From positions 241,001 to 305,000 of the forward strand of contig JAXRKP010000188.1 of the NCBI GenBank assembly GCA_037039925.1: 64,000 bases of DNA, in the 5' to 3' direction. Within the stretch, counting starts at the first letter, position 1; each line of letters opens with the position of its first letter. The DNA comes from Doris montereyensis. Its lineage: Eukaryota; Mollusca; Gastropoda; Nudibranchia; Dorididae. Under the pieces are notes generated by a model that had not been told where the DNA came from, made no database searches, and was given only the letters and a program-made list of their open reading frames with translations. Positions 13,601-22,156 of this stretch are shown here, one piece after another. A program made the position numbers and the translations under genes.

Positions 13601-16600
13601 AACTGGTAGTAACGATGCTAACACTAACAGCTGTACTATGCATGAAATAGGCTTGTTATACAACTTTCATTTAATGGTTACCCCTATTGTAAAATGGAAT
13701 GATCCTACTAGGACAAGTCCATTGCTAGAGGGGTATAAATGTGAGCTGGTCTATTTTTGAGAGTGTGTGTGATTGAGCTGATAATAAGAATGTGTGTTTG
13801 CACAGATACATAATTGGTTTTGTTGTCTCCTACTAAATTGAAAAGAATGGAGTCATCCTAGGTTGGCTTGGCTTGGATGAGACCAGATGATTGCCATGCG
13901 ACTGAATTCAATAGGCTGGTGATGGCCTGGTCAGGAGTCACACTTCCCCGTGAACTCGTAAAACTTCGTGGGCAGCCTTGTGCTGCGGCGATGACTGTCA
14001 GCGAGCCAACTAGCATGTGGCAGCCATTGCGCTGGCGGCATGAGCTGCTTTTCTAGTGTTAAAACCCTTTGAGCTGGCAAATCCCCGGAACTGAAAGTAT
14101 AAGAAATACACACGGGATGAACTTGCAGCAACCTATGTGGGTGATATATAAAAAGCAGAAAAACGATTGAAGTACAAAAACTGTTTTAAAATATTGAAAT
14201 GCTTAATTTAATGTAGTACGTTAACACAAATATGTTCAGCGTGATCATTTTTCTTAGTATTTTGAAACGTGTATTTAAGAAATGTGTACTTTATTTATTT
14301 AGAAACATTTATTCTTTTTTACTGTGTCATATAATTTCTACTCACTGAGTGTATTGTTCAAATCTTTTAAATTGGTACAAAGTGAGAAAGAAATCTGCTC
14401 TAACAACTCTGTATTACTAAAACTTTAGTAGATAAGATGAACCCTTCTCTGAGCCTTTCGGCATTTTGTGTGTGGTGTGTGTATGTGTATGTGTCAGGGG
14501 AGATGTGTGTATGTCATAGGATGTGTGTGTGTGTGTGTCAGGGGAGATGTGTGTATATCAGAGGACATGTGTGTGTATGTCAGGGGAGATGTGTGTGTGT
14601 GTGTGTGTGTCTGGGGATATGTGTGTGTCAGAGGACATGTGTGTGTGTGTGTGTGTCAGGGGAGATGTGTGTGTGTGTGTGTCTGGGGATATGTGTGTAT
14701 GTCAGAGGACATGTGTGTGTGTGTCAGGGGAGATGTGTGTGTGTGTGTATGTCTGGGGATATGTGTGTGTTTCAATTTTGGGAATGGTCCATGTGCTTTT
14801 GACAAGGAAAAGAGTTGGAATATTAGATTTTTTTCTAATTTAATTCTACTTTTTAAATTTTATGTTTTGTTTTGTTTTTGTTATATTTTTATAAAGAATA
14901 TAATTCTAGTGAATGTATTTCATTGCTTCTAAAACGATACTATTTTTATAATATATTCAGGAGGCTACAACTACTTTGGCACTGAACGCCTGTACAGTGG
15001 GATCACAGGTCAAGAAATGGAAGCAGACATTTACATTGGAGTCGTGTATTATCAACGCTTGAGGCATATGGTGCTTGATAAGTTTCAGGTATGAAATACT
15101 AGATATTCAGTATAGCGATGTATATAATTGAAATGCTAGGTATTCAATATAGCACGCTATATAATTGAACCATGAAAGATATCATCATTTAATTGAAAGA
15201 TGCTGAATAAACTAATTGCTTTGATGTCTACTTCAGTATTAGTATTTTTCATCATCTGGGAAATCATATTTCAATTTGTTAATTTTTCCTCTTGCTCTCA
15301 ATTCCTTAAGGAATCCAGTTTCCGTGATTTATTTTTGCGTTTCAATGTTGAGTTAGAAACACCGATGACCAAGTCACTCATATTTTGGTGGGGTTTGTTG
15401 TTTTTGTAGGTGAGAACAACAGGCCCAGTTGATGAGTTGACTCATCAGCCTGTGAAGGGCCGGAAACGAGCAGGTGGTGTCAGATTTGGAGAAATGGAAA
15501 GAGATGGACTTATTGCACATGGGACAAGTTTTCTACTACAAGACAGACTTCTCAATTGCTCTGATAAATCAAAGGTACGTAATGGATAATGTATTTCTTG
15601 TTTAAACCTTCTGAAAAGCTCTGTCTGAATATACGGTGACATATCTGAGAGAGACAACTCAGATGGTACGGCCACGTACGCCAGATGCCCCAAGATCGAG
15701 TACTCAAGAGAATCCTATTCCTCAAGCACCCGGTCCTTGCCCATCGAAAGACCCAAGCGTTGGATTGACAACGTAAAAGAGGACATCGCGTCGTCAGCTG
15801 CAGTCGGAGCGGCTGACCCATTGGACCGAAAGGCCTGGAGAGTAGCCATCAAATTTAGACAACCCGATCGAGGGAAACACACGTTGAAAGAAGAAGAAGA
15901 TTGAAAGGCAATATTTAACAACCACAGAGGATCATCCTGGACTGCCCTGTAAACAGCCAAGGGAGATCTTCAACATGCACAGTGTTGTGATCTGCACACT
16001 GTCAATGGGAGTCAATCCACCTATCCGGACCAGTAAAAAGCAAAGTATTGAGAAAATTTTTCAACCTTTGGCGGGGCCTGAACCTGCATGTTTTTATATC
16101 AGTATTTAAACGTTGTAATTTTGTATTTAACGCTTTTGATAATTGTTGAATCTTGCTTTCCTTGTTAAGCTGTTTTTTATTCTAATTATTTGTTAAAGAT
16201 TCCAAAGCCAGTGTTTAACAATAAATGACTATAGACTTTTTGGTATTGTTTGCTATGGGATTGATGATTTGTAGTAATTGCAATTAAGCCACGACTTAAA
16301 TGTTAATTTATAAATCTTTTATTTCCTCTCCAGTCTTTCATCTGCACTGGCTGCAAAAATCTTCTTTCTCCGATATTTGTCACAAAAACAGACGACAGCG
16401 GCAAGCATATAAACGCCCAGTTCCGTCACCAAACAGTCTGTAGACACTGCCATAAAAGAGAGCAAATTGAGCAGATAAGAATTCCCTATGTTTTTACATA
16501 TTTAGTGGCTGAATTAGCCAGTGTGGGCATTAAAGTCGAATTAGATGTCAAATCTCAAAGTGAAGTGCAACATAGCAAGTTCTGTCAAATAATTCTATTC

Positions 16601-16750
16601 TTGTTACATACCTTGAGACATGAAATGTGTGAGGAATTCAGTAGTCAAAACAAAGTTCAGTGCTGCAGTCAAGAATACCGCAGACTGTATGGAAATGCCC
16701 AAATTGTCCTCAGACTCTTCAAGGTCAAGTGCATCTTTTCACCTCTTTAA
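1519..16750 (+). CDS. POLR1B: RNA polymerase I subunit RPA2 (POLR1B), 3' part of gene
   Basis: Second-largest catalytic subunit of nucleolar RNA polymerase I, which makes pre-rRNA. Eight exons (1519-1609, 9541-9682, 10074-10131, 10437-10534, 12940-13065, 14961-15088, 15410-15574, 16334-16750) join in phase to give the hybrid-binding, wall and anchor/clamp C-terminal regions. Landmarks are [52 protein letters not shown], the GTERLYSG motif, [36 protein letters not shown] and a terminal zinc-binding CTGC...CRHC. Upstream exons coding for the N-terminal half lie outside the window. Exon 3 has a one-base frame break. The predicted C-terminus runs about 60 residues beyond the usual family end. POLR1B is separated from RPB2 and RPC2 by the GSLDVDGLP start and the ELA...VELDV ending. 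Confidence 0.95.
2345..3002. repeat. 61-bp minisatellite
   Basis: Tandem copies of a 61-bp unit containing aagtggttaataacactg and cagaaacatcgttgta. The first two spacings measured are exactly 61 bases (2360, 2421, 2482). The first three copies are clean. Later ones are truncated or scrambled, with pieces of the unit out of order. Confidence 0.9.
3020..3103 (+). CDS. Nested integrase-like gene, upstream exon (tentative)
   Basis: The segment before the GTAGGT donor at 3104 encodes an acidic tail, [12 protein letters not shown], and ends one base into a codon. The acceptor at 3826 supplies AT, giving Asp, and the acidic run continues as DEFTDDDD. The matching phase and composition support a real exon. 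Its 5' end is not resolved. Confidence 0.5.
3160..3215. repeat. 11-bp short tandem repeat
   Basis: Five copies of gaatgtagaaa or gaatgtagata in a row, inside the intron of the nested gene. Confidence 0.8.
3827..6280 (+). CDS. Integrase/transposase-like protein (DUF7869-type family), interrupted
   Basis: A member of a large multi-copy family of marine invertebrates. The DUF7869 label is from memory. In order: an acidic N-terminal segment; a CKCALN...C cysteine motif; [30 protein letters not shown]; the RVHKN motif; then, after frame breaks near 4372 and 4410, [43 protein letters not shown] and [10 protein letters not shown] (to about 4637). A 1.3-kb array then splits the frame. Coding resumes near 5920 ([10 protein letters not shown]), then [10 protein letters not shown] and FDFAQQVHF (about 6070-6140), with a further frame change before [13 protein letters not shown]. 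Function is unknown; a transposon-derived origin is likely. It lies within a POLR1B intron on the same strand. Confidence 0.7.
4625..5905. repeat. 43-bp minisatellite inside the nested gene's coding sequence
   Basis: About 29 head-to-tail copies of a 43-bp unit containing tgtcaagagggtgcaatgag. The first copy is the coding sequence of CWVCQEGA (it carries tgttggg). All later copies read tgttgag, so Trp becomes a stop. Because 43 is not a multiple of 3, the array shifts frame at each copy. The right end (5700-5900) is scrambled with pieces of the downstream exon. Confidence 0.95.
6540..7445. repeat. 52-57-bp minisatellite
   Basis: Tandem units built around ccataatgaatgat and actgtctaccttcataaga. 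Two versions follow one another: to about 7080 the units carry a variable T-run (tcttcttttttgagac), then from about 7085 they carry tctcagtgagacc with a steadier 52-bp period. The run begins in AT-rich sequence just after the nested gene. Confidence 0.9.
7845..8745. repeat. 58-bp minisatellite
   Basis: About 15 copies of a 58-bp unit containing aatatccatatttcattag and gaaataaagcctttttac. Spacing of the first copies is exactly 58 bases (7863, 7921, 7979). One copy near 8270 is truncated. Each unit carries aataaag, so it offers repeated polyadenylation-like hexamers within the POLR1B intron. Confidence 0.95.
9128..9427 (+). mobile_element. tRNA-derived SINE, copy 1
   Basis: Starts with a tRNA-like head (ccagaggcaaagtggcagg as box A region, gtgaattcaagccctgg as box B region). 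A conserved body follows (tctggtccaggtaggcgga; cactgtgcacatt-type segment; gatcccttggc; cagggcagtctgggcaaa). It ends in an (aaatc)n tail at about 9378-9427. Three other copies share the body in this window. It lies 110 bases before a POLR1B exon. Confidence 0.85.
9541..9682 (+). CDS. POLR1B: POLR1B exon b
   Basis: Follows a clean acceptor (aatctttcag) and ends at gtaaca. It encodes [16 protein letters not shown] and VCFVLRIQ, the variable stretch before the RNPTIGDKF block. 142 nt: one base completes the previous codon and 47 codons follow, ending in phase 0. Confidence 0.9.
10074..10131 (+). CDS. POLR1B: POLR1B exon c, with one-base frame break
   Basis: Encodes [15 protein letters not shown], near-invariant in multi-subunit RNA polymerases, then REFA where the family has KG plus a hydrophobic pair. 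Reading one more A in the short A-run at about 10117-10119 restores KGIC and the phase needed to join exon d. Acceptor is ttttcag and donor is gtaagt. The missing base is most simply a sequencing error. Confidence 0.9.
10437..10534 (+). CDS. POLR1B: POLR1B exon d
   Basis: Encodes [20 protein letters not shown] and then [13 protein letters not shown], matching the hallmark MPFTESG and [14 protein letters not shown] motifs of the polymerase second subunit. Donor gtatgt; the exon ends one base into a Gly codon. Confidence 0.95.
10640..11060. repeat. 26-bp minisatellite
   Basis: About 13 copies of a 26-bp unit (aaaaacatacacggtttgca plus agtatc), starting about 100 bases after the POLR1B exon d donor. 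Several copies are shortened. Near 11010-11070 a segment containing cgagacccaatagg is duplicated between repeat units. Confidence 0.95.
11375..11850. repeat. 27-bp minisatellite
   Basis: About 17 copies of a 27-bp unit containing ctgatagtctgatgcagctt followed by tcactcc. The start and the region near 11760-11800 are scrambled. Located in the POLR1B intron between exons d and e. Confidence 0.95.
12125..12686 (+). mobile_element. Short piggyBac-type element
   Basis: Ends form an imperfect inverted repeat: cccttttaacacttttgtg on the left, and the right end reads cacctacgtgg and ccctttaacac on the opposite strand. The right flank is a TTAA (12687-12690), the piggyBac target site; the left flank is ATTT, so the site has decayed. 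A subterminal repeat, gaccaccgacgag, occurs twice near the left end. It carries only a 53-codon N-terminal transposase ORF, so it is internally deleted. Confidence 0.7.
12351..12512 (+). pseudogene. piggyBac transposase N-terminal fragment
   Basis: Short ORF of 53 codons starting [17 protein letters not shown], followed by an acidic Ser/Asp/Glu-rich tract, then a stop. A basic start, a helix of the form ALT..E.L..LF, and an acidic stretch with DSD are typical of PGBD/piggyBac N-termini. The catalytic DDD domain is absent. The start was chosen as the first ATG after the left terminus. Confidence 0.6.
12940..13065 (+). CDS. POLR1B: POLR1B exon e
   Basis: Encodes [20 protein letters not shown] and a following YFGQMLSA. 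Acceptor tcctttcag, donor gtgaag. It starts and ends one base into Gly codons, matching exons d and f. Confidence 0.95.
13253..14058. mobile_element. TTAA-flanked dispersed repeat, copy 1
   Basis: About 800 bp with an extended match to 32271-33193. Shared blocks include ccgtttgcctgctacaaa, tgtcttggacaac, ctaggacaagtccat, gattgagctgataataagaa, gatgactgtcag and tctagtgttaa. The left edge reads ccctggta and the right edge cuts at gtgttaa. No transposase is seen. It is probably a non-autonomous DNA element of piggyBac type. Confidence 0.65.
14465..14775. repeat. TG-rich minisatellite
   Basis: Alternating (tg)n runs and short islands: caggggagatgtgtg, cagaggacatgtg and ctggggatatgtgtg, repeated in a regular order. 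All three frames stay open and give Cys/Val-rich shadows, which are not treated as genes. Confidence 0.9.
14961..15088 (+). CDS. POLR1B: POLR1B exon f
   Basis: Encodes [20 protein letters not shown], then [20 protein letters not shown] and FQ. This is the pol I form of the conserved G.E.L.SG...YYQRL.HMV.DK block. Acceptor atattcag, donor gtatga. Confidence 0.95.
15410..15574 (+). CDS. POLR1B: POLR1B exon g
   Basis: 165 nt, exactly 55 codons. Encodes [20 protein letters not shown], then [20 protein letters not shown] and FLLQDRL. It contains the invariant R-FGEME-D---HG motif of the switch/anchor region. Confidence 0.95.
15635..15905 (+). mobile_element. LINE 3' coding remnant
   Basis: Plus-strand translation gives [20 protein letters not shown] and then, after one frame change near 15745, [13 protein letters not shown] and [13 protein letters not shown]. 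The series RW.GHV..M, RPK.RW.D.V..D and DR..WR is the usual C-terminal tail of non-LTR ORF2 proteins. It ends in a GAA-rich stretch. It lies in the last POLR1B intron. Confidence 0.75.
15926..16095 (-). mobile_element. tRNA-derived SINE, copy 2, partial
   Basis: The reverse complement carries ggttcaggccccgcc (box B-like), gtccggataggtgg, cagatcacaacactgtgca and tttacagggcagtcc, collinear with the copies at 9128, 22157 and 38861. The tRNA box A end and the aaatc tail are not seen. It abuts the LINE remnant on its left. Confidence 0.8.
16334..16750 (+). CDS. POLR1B: POLR1B terminal exon
   Basis: Encodes [16 protein letters not shown], a CRHC pair completing a C-terminal zinc site, [20 protein letters not shown] and ELDV, where the family normally ends within a few residues. 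Here the frame stays open for about 60 more residues ([13 protein letters not shown]...CIFSPL) to a TAA at 16748. A TGA lies in another frame just after ELDVK (aag tga, about 16557-16562), so a one- or two-base error could have hidden the native stop. A genuine extension is the alternative. Confidence 0.9.
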   Translation, partial: SFICTGCKNLLSPIFVTKTDDSGKHINAQFRHQTVCRHCHKREQIEQIRIPYVFTYLVAELASVGIKVELDVKSQSEVQHSKFCQIILFLLHTLRHEMCEEFSSQNKVQCCSQEYRRLYGNAQIVLRLFKVKCIFSPL

Positions 16751-17660
16751 AATCAGAGATTCAAACAGCTGGTGCTCAATGTCCCAGTTTTTATTTTACT
16801 CCTTTAAGTGTGTATGTGTGTGTGCATGTGTGTGTATATGTGTATGTTGGAGTTAGAGTGTCTGTGTCTGCACATGCATTTAGATGCATACATATATTAT
16901 TGTGTAAGAGATGATTTGGGGAGGGTGTATGCGATAGTAATCAGACATTTCATGAACACGTAGCTGGTCACATCCACCTTCATTTTAGTTTCTTTCTTGT
17001 CGTATCCACGGGAAACAATATTTCCAGTTACTTCTCCTGTATGTAGAAAGCATCCAAAAATGCTAGTAAATAGTCTTGTTTCATAGAAACGATTGTTGAG
17101 TGGAAATGGGGGGGGGGGCTGGGGGCTTTTTATGTGATGACAGTCCAGACTCATAGTTACATACTATGCTTTACCTGTTTTAGAACTCAAAGATACATGT
17201 AATTGGATATGTCTACAAATAGCCAGGATGAACTAAACTAGTAAACCATTGTTTATCCTTCAGTCGGGATGTGAAGGGTTGAAGGTCAGTTCAAAATTAT
17301 TATTATGTCTTTGTGGGAAATTTCATTTATCTTCTTGAATGGACACATTTGGACAATGCAATTAGAATTAAAATCTGTACATCTAGATTTTATATTCTTA
17401 ACAATTGCTTTTTGTTTTTGATGAATGTGACTTGTGTCAAAGACATAAATCTAAGAAATGTAAAAGTATATTAAATTGATAAAAAAATTAATTTAACAAC
17501 ATTTATTGTATCAAGATGCTTGTTGAAACATGTTGTTGATTGTTACTCTGTGACATCAGTTGAATATGTATGAAGATGGACATACTTTTGTCTCTGTTTG
17601 AATACTTCTTTCAATATGTTGCATCATGTTTAAGTCTAAAGATCTAAATAAAGATTATCC
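16751..17660 (+). other. Candidate POLR1B 3' UTR
   Basis: AT-rich sequence with a TG-rich stretch (about 16805-16865) and a G-run at about 17109-17118. An AATAAA at 17647-17652 is a plausible polyadenylation signal for POLR1B. No other coding signal is supported. Confidence 0.4.
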
Positions 17661-17885
17661 CTGTATGATGAAAAACAATATTAGACTGTCAGGATTTCAT
17701 TTCAAAACCACAGACATATTTGATATCCCTGACTTGCCATATGATAAAGAATGCCTGTCTGTACCTATGTCTTTATCTGTTATTCATTTACAATTGTGAC
17801 AGTCTGCAAAAACAAAGAACAAATCACCAACAAAACAAGAGGCTGAGAGTGAGAGAGATTACTGCATATGGTCTGTGCATCTGAC

Positions 17886-17891
17886 TTTATT
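17886..17891 (-). terminator. Candidate polyadenylation signal, minus-strand gene
   Basis: The minus strand reads AATAAA here, about 730 bases downstream of the minus-strand stop codon at 18620. It makes a plausible 3' end for the gene at 18620-21176. POLR1B and this gene would then converge tail to tail across roughly 17650-17890. Confidence 0.4.
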
Positions 17892-18619
17892 GCGGACCAT
17901 TTTGTCTTTCCATTTCATAGATATTAAGAGTTAAAAGCAAACATGTTGGAGAAGAAGCAAATAACATTGCACATCGTATGATCACATGAGAAAAAAGAGA
18001 GAGAGAGAGAGAGAAAACACATTTTAAAATCACAGTAACAAAAGCATTGATAATAAAAAACACTGCATGGAGTGTTGGAAAAGGGGAGGAAAGATTAGGG
18101 TATAAAAAGTCAACTATCTCAGCGTTGCTAATTTTATACTTTGGTACAGTAAAGATTTTCATTATGGACAAATATATATTGATAAAAACTATACATATTG
18201 GCACGAAAATTGGACAAAAAATTAAAAGCTGTTAAAAAACCCATTTCTTTACATAATACTGTGTACTTTTGTGACTGAATCACAACAAAAAGCAGTGTTC
18301 TTTAAGGAAGCTTATGCCAACTTTACTTGATATAGATTTCTTTGTAGGCTACACGGTGGTGGGTGGGTGTGTGTGTGTGTGGGAGGGGGGGGATTTGTAA
18401 AAATCACTGTAATGTAGTTGATATTTTTTAAATTTTCACCAAAAGGTACTTTTTAATATGAATTCAAAGAATTGTCATGGGTTTCAGAATGATGAAATTT
18501 GTTTTTTTTTATGTATTGATCATCAAATTTCTTGTATCTTGCAATTTGGCAAATTTAGTTTGGTATGTGGGAGGTGAGAGCTTTGTACCCAAAAAAAAGC
18601 ATATGTTTCCAGACAACTT

Positions 18620-18947
18620 TCAAGAAAGCCCCCCTCCCAAGTCGCAGTCAACGTCCCGGAGAACCTGCTTGTTGTTCAGGGAGGTCACTCTTGGAATGTC
18701 AAAAGGTGTTATTCTTTCGTGTGTTGATCTTAGACGGTCTCGCATGAATCTCTGCTTCGATTGCCTCGTGGTAGTAACCGTAGTACTGGCCTCTAGGAGC
18801 CCTGGCAGGGGCATCCAACTGTCTGCTTTGGGCCACCTGTTCAAAAAGATGTCCCATGGGGCATGCCAGCGATGTGCCGTGTGTAGCCATTGAGTTTCAG
18901 TCCAGGAACGCCAGATGGAACGGTACCAATAGAATTGCCGTAATAAC
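18620..18947 (-). CDS. Unrecognised minus-strand gene, terminal exon
   Basis: The acceptor is ctcaaaacag, with a pyrimidine tract (ttttctttccctctccc) about 20-40 bases upstream. The frame runs YYGNSIGTVPSGVPGLKLNG and YTRHIAGMPHGTSF, breaks at a five-T run (about 18847-18851), and continues EQVAQSRQLDAPARAP, QYYGYYHEAIEAEIHARPSK. It breaks again near a T-run at about 18701 and ends DVDCDLGGGLS at a TGA. Removing or adding one base at each run keeps one frame to the stop. Confidence 0.6.
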
Positions 18948-21176
18948 CTGTTTTGAGTCATTTTGAAGATGGGAGAGGGAAAGAAAAGATAGAGAGAAAT
19001 AATACATTCAAATATTTATGAAGAGATGTAAAAATAATCCATTAGTATAGAGATAGAGAACATCATTCTTTATCAACCATGAGCATGACAGCCTGGAGCT
19101 TATAAACTCTGAACAATGTCCTGCTTGCTGTCCCAGTTCTATTAAAGTTTTTGAAAATGTTTTGCTAGTTTCATTGAAATGTACCCCACAACCATATGCA
19201 GTGATCTCAGGGTGAATGAAGAGGGAACAGCAAGATGAAAGATAGGTAAAAGAGTGAAAGGAAAGAAGTAGGGCCTACCAGCAACAACCCGCAAACCTCT
19301 CTCGTTTTTTGAGAATGTACAGCTTTGACCATCAAATTTATACAGTCCAACTCCAACCCACATATATCGACATCTCGTACATTGACAATATTGACATCCT
19401 GCATATATCGACATCTCGTACATTGACAATATTGACATCCTGCATATATCGACATCTCGTACATTGACAATATTGACATCCTGCATATATCGACATCTCG
19501 TACATTGACAATATTGACATCCTGCATATATCGACGTCATATCAAAGTCCTGATTTTTTCCATATATATTATTAGTAAAAAAACCATAGATATTTCGATG
19601 TAAATTTGACTCAAACCCCTTATATTGACTTCCCGATTTTGTCGGTACAGGCAATAATCAGTCTACAGACAACATAAATGTCCGTTGACGGCGGTAAACG
19701 ATTTGGCAAAGCCAAGAATTGGCAAATGAAAACACATGCCTGTGGACCAAGAAAATACTGTACCCTGGAGCCATCAAAGTCAATAAAATGTATGCTCTTC
19801 GACCAATAAAATCCCGCGCACTGGACCAATCAAAGCCAATGAACCTTCACCTGAGTCAGATGAAGATGAGCAGACTGCCCCACCAACTGAATTTGTTTCA
19901 AATAAGGAAGCAAAAGCAACCATTGAGACTGAAGCGCTTTGCTCAGCAGCACACCAAAGGTGACATACTGTTTAACCTGATTGCACAGGCAGAAGACAAG
20001 GTGTGCAAAATGATTCCCTACAACTAAAACAGACGATCATCAATGACATCTTCACGCCAGCAAAATAGAAGCAAGCAATGCTCTCAACCTCTTCAAAAAT
20101 GGTCCTTTTAAGGGCTACATATCACCTTTGATTGACGTATTATGGCTTTTTTTGGTGGTGTCCTTTATTTTATTGGGTGCTCTGATACTTCGACAACTTC
20201 GTAATAGTCTTATATCGACAAAATTTGGCTGTCCCTGTGATGTCGATATAAGAGGGTTGGACTGTATTATATAAATGATTTCTCATACTCTGTTAATGTT
20301 AACATAATAGTAGTTAGGAACAACAGCAAACATACTAATCATAATTATACATGTATGTTTGTATATATAACAGTAAATATGAGCCCATACATTTGAGTAG
20401 AGGAACGTATTGGCAAGGAAACAAATTGTGGGTAGTAATTACTTAGTAATCATGATGAAATGTGTGAGGGGAAAACTGAAAGACACAATAATATTACCAT
20501 TCTTTGACAAAGACCTAAAAATAGCCAACGCAGAGTTTTATAATATAAAAAAGTTAGCGTTGATGAGAATTTCTGTTCCTTACTTTAAGTGTACCAGTGG
20601 TCTTGCAATAGTTGTATTTGGTCTTAACTAAAAGCTATTGTACTAGTACTATTGGAATTGTCAATTTCCACCATTATTAATATTTAGTGTTTAGTCAATT
20701 TAAAATGTGTCACAAAAATAAAGATAGTCAAACTTTGAACATTTCAGTTACATTTTGACATAAGACCAGTAACGTACATCTTAAAAAATGTTTATGTTTA
20801 ATGTAATCACAGCGATGTAAAAAAATACCCAGGAAATGGCTTGTGCGCTCAGAGACTCTCAATGCCAGTCATACCCTGGTGTTCCATAAATTGATCATTT
20901 GATCCACCTTTTAAGCAAGCAAGCAAACACGTAACTTGTTCCTACCGCTTGGCGTGTGTCGTTGACGATGGTATTCTGTCCAGTTCTCCTCAGCCTGAAA
21001 CTCGCTGGTATTTCGCCGAGTCAGTCTAGGTTATAACGTACAGCTCTCAGTTCAGTCCATGTCGGATAGGTTGGAACGCTATGGACAGGGCTTGTCCATA
21101 CTATAGATTTGTCACGACCGTTCAGAAAAGCATCTCTCTGGGATAAATTGAGTGGGCCCTCATACCTCGTTCCAAA
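18620..21176 (-). CDS. Unrecognised protein, two 3' exons
   Basis: Two minus-strand exons (21176-20946 and 18947-18620) join across GT-AG sites with matched phase: the first ends g and the second starts gt, making Gly in TPSG/YYGNS. The joined product is about 185 residues and incomplete at its N-terminus. Visible motifs are GTRYEGPLNLSQRDAF, VWTSPVHSVPTYPTWTELRA, EENWTEYHRQRHTPSG, NGYTRHIAGMPHGTSF, RGQYYGYYHEAIEAE and VTSLNNKQ. The GY-x2-HI-x-G motif recalls the GY-x-GH-x-PG motifs of small axonemal microtubule inner proteins (FAM166/DUF2475), but this is a weak resemblance. Each exon has two one-base frame breaks. The intron contains a Tigger-like element. I do not recognise the family. Confidence 0.6.
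19343..20264. mobile_element. Tigger/pogo-like element, internally deleted
   Basis: Begins cagtccaactccaaccca and ends agggttggactg, an inverted pair flanked by TA on both sides (19341-19342, 20265-20266). TA duplication and CAGT..AC ends with a tatatcgaca-type subterminal motif are typical of pogo/Tigger elements. The right subterminal region reads gatgtcgatata. The interior (19680-20040) has decayed transposase-like sequence; one plus-strand frame gives ESDEDEQTAPPTEF. At 922 bp it is non-autonomous. It sits in the intron of the minus-strand gene. Confidence 0.8.
19363..19536. repeat. 41-bp array from a transposon terminal region
   Basis: Four copies of a 41-bp unit (tatatcgacatctcgtacat, then tgacaatattgacatcctgca), spaced exactly 41 bases at the first two copies. 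The unit begins with the subterminal motif of the surrounding Tigger-like element. Confidence 0.95.
20946..21176 (-). CDS. Unrecognised minus-strand gene, penultimate visible exon
   Basis: Acceptor tcacaatcacag, donor gtagga. 231 nt. The frame reads FGTRYEGPLNLSQRDAFLNG, then RDKSIVWTSPVHSVPTYPTW, TELRAVRYNLD. One extra base, SAKYQR, a second extra base, then FQAEENWTEYHRQRHTPSG follow. Removing the two extra bases gives 229 nt, which ends one base into a codon exactly as the next exon requires. An exon upstream must exist; none was identified with confidence. Confidence 0.6.
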
Positions 21177-21315
21177 CTGTGATTGTGATGTCATTTCTTC
21201 TGAGGATAAATTTTATGATATTCATGGATAATATTCAAATTATGATCTTTATGTCAATCTTTAAAATGACTATCTGTTCTAGTTAAAGCAGTAGTCATCT
21301 CCAGAAAACATACCA

Positions 21316-21420
21316 CAGTGAAACTTGCCTACAACGCGTCGAACACAATAGGATCTCGGCTACAAGGGGATTTTTCTTACAGATCTGTCAGTCCCGTTGT
21401 AACTGAGCCCCATTGTACTA
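21316..21420. mobile_element. Possible pogo-like terminal fragment
   Basis: The sequence starts cagtgaaacttgcctacaac and continues with paired motifs (tcggctacaagggga; cccgttgtaactgag) resembling one end of pogo-type elements. No matching second end was found. Confidence 0.3.
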
Positions 21421-22156
21421 AATTATGGTATGTATCTTGAAAATTTACTCTTTGTTGCTGAAATGGAATTTTTAGTATAACTGTTCTTAAAGGATTAAAC
21501 TCTAGCACACCGCCCTTGAATCATCAAAACACATGTTCGATGTCCATGAAAGAGAGTCAATTTTTTCACGCAACCTTAAGTTAAACACTACAGCTAGGCG
21601 AATGAAGCAAACAGTATGGGATTCAAAGTAAATCACCTTCTTTATTCTTTGTTTCATATCTTTGGTACGTGTTCAAACACATTGAAGACTATGGTACTTA
21701 ATTTTCAGTCATATAACTTACAATTTAAATTAAAATTTAAAATATACAAAGCTCAGAGCATGGGAAAAAGTACAAACCTGATTTACATGTGGTTTTAAAT
21801 TCATAAATCAATCTTTTAGGTTTTGAAAAAATACAATGAAAAAATTTCAAATTGGTCTCAGACCATATTGATTACCCGATAATGCTTTTTCATCAGTAAC
21901 TTGCGGTGAAAATCAAATGGATCTGAGTGGTACGGTAAATGCTGTTGAAGCTGATATTTACGGGACCTTAACTCAAAAATGCTGAAGGATCAATTAAAAT
22001 TAAACTTAAACTGACATGCGATTTGTGTGAGTTCTCTCCTGTAAAATCACGCCCTGTAGTTGGGAGTTGATGTGAGTTTGACTTTGGACTCAAATCTGTG
22101 AAACTTGACTTCTTATTTCACACGAAGAACTTTCTCTCAGCTGTATGTATTGTCAG

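Noticed and set aside
14437..14932. Cys/Val-rich ORFs that look like a cysteine-rich peptide
   Set aside because: All three frames are open across a TG-rich repeat; no signal peptide or homology is evident.
16897..17154. Minus-strand frame with GEVTGNIVSRGYDKKETKMK as an additional exon
   Set aside because: It lies downstream of the minus-strand stop and candidate polyadenylation signal, and no homology is evident.
18620..18961. Reading of the minus-strand frame LLRQFYWYRSIW as a Ty3/gypsy integrase zinc region
   Set aside because: The alternative frame GYYGNSIGTVPSG... joins in phase to an upstream coding exon and continues much further, so the gene reading is better supported.
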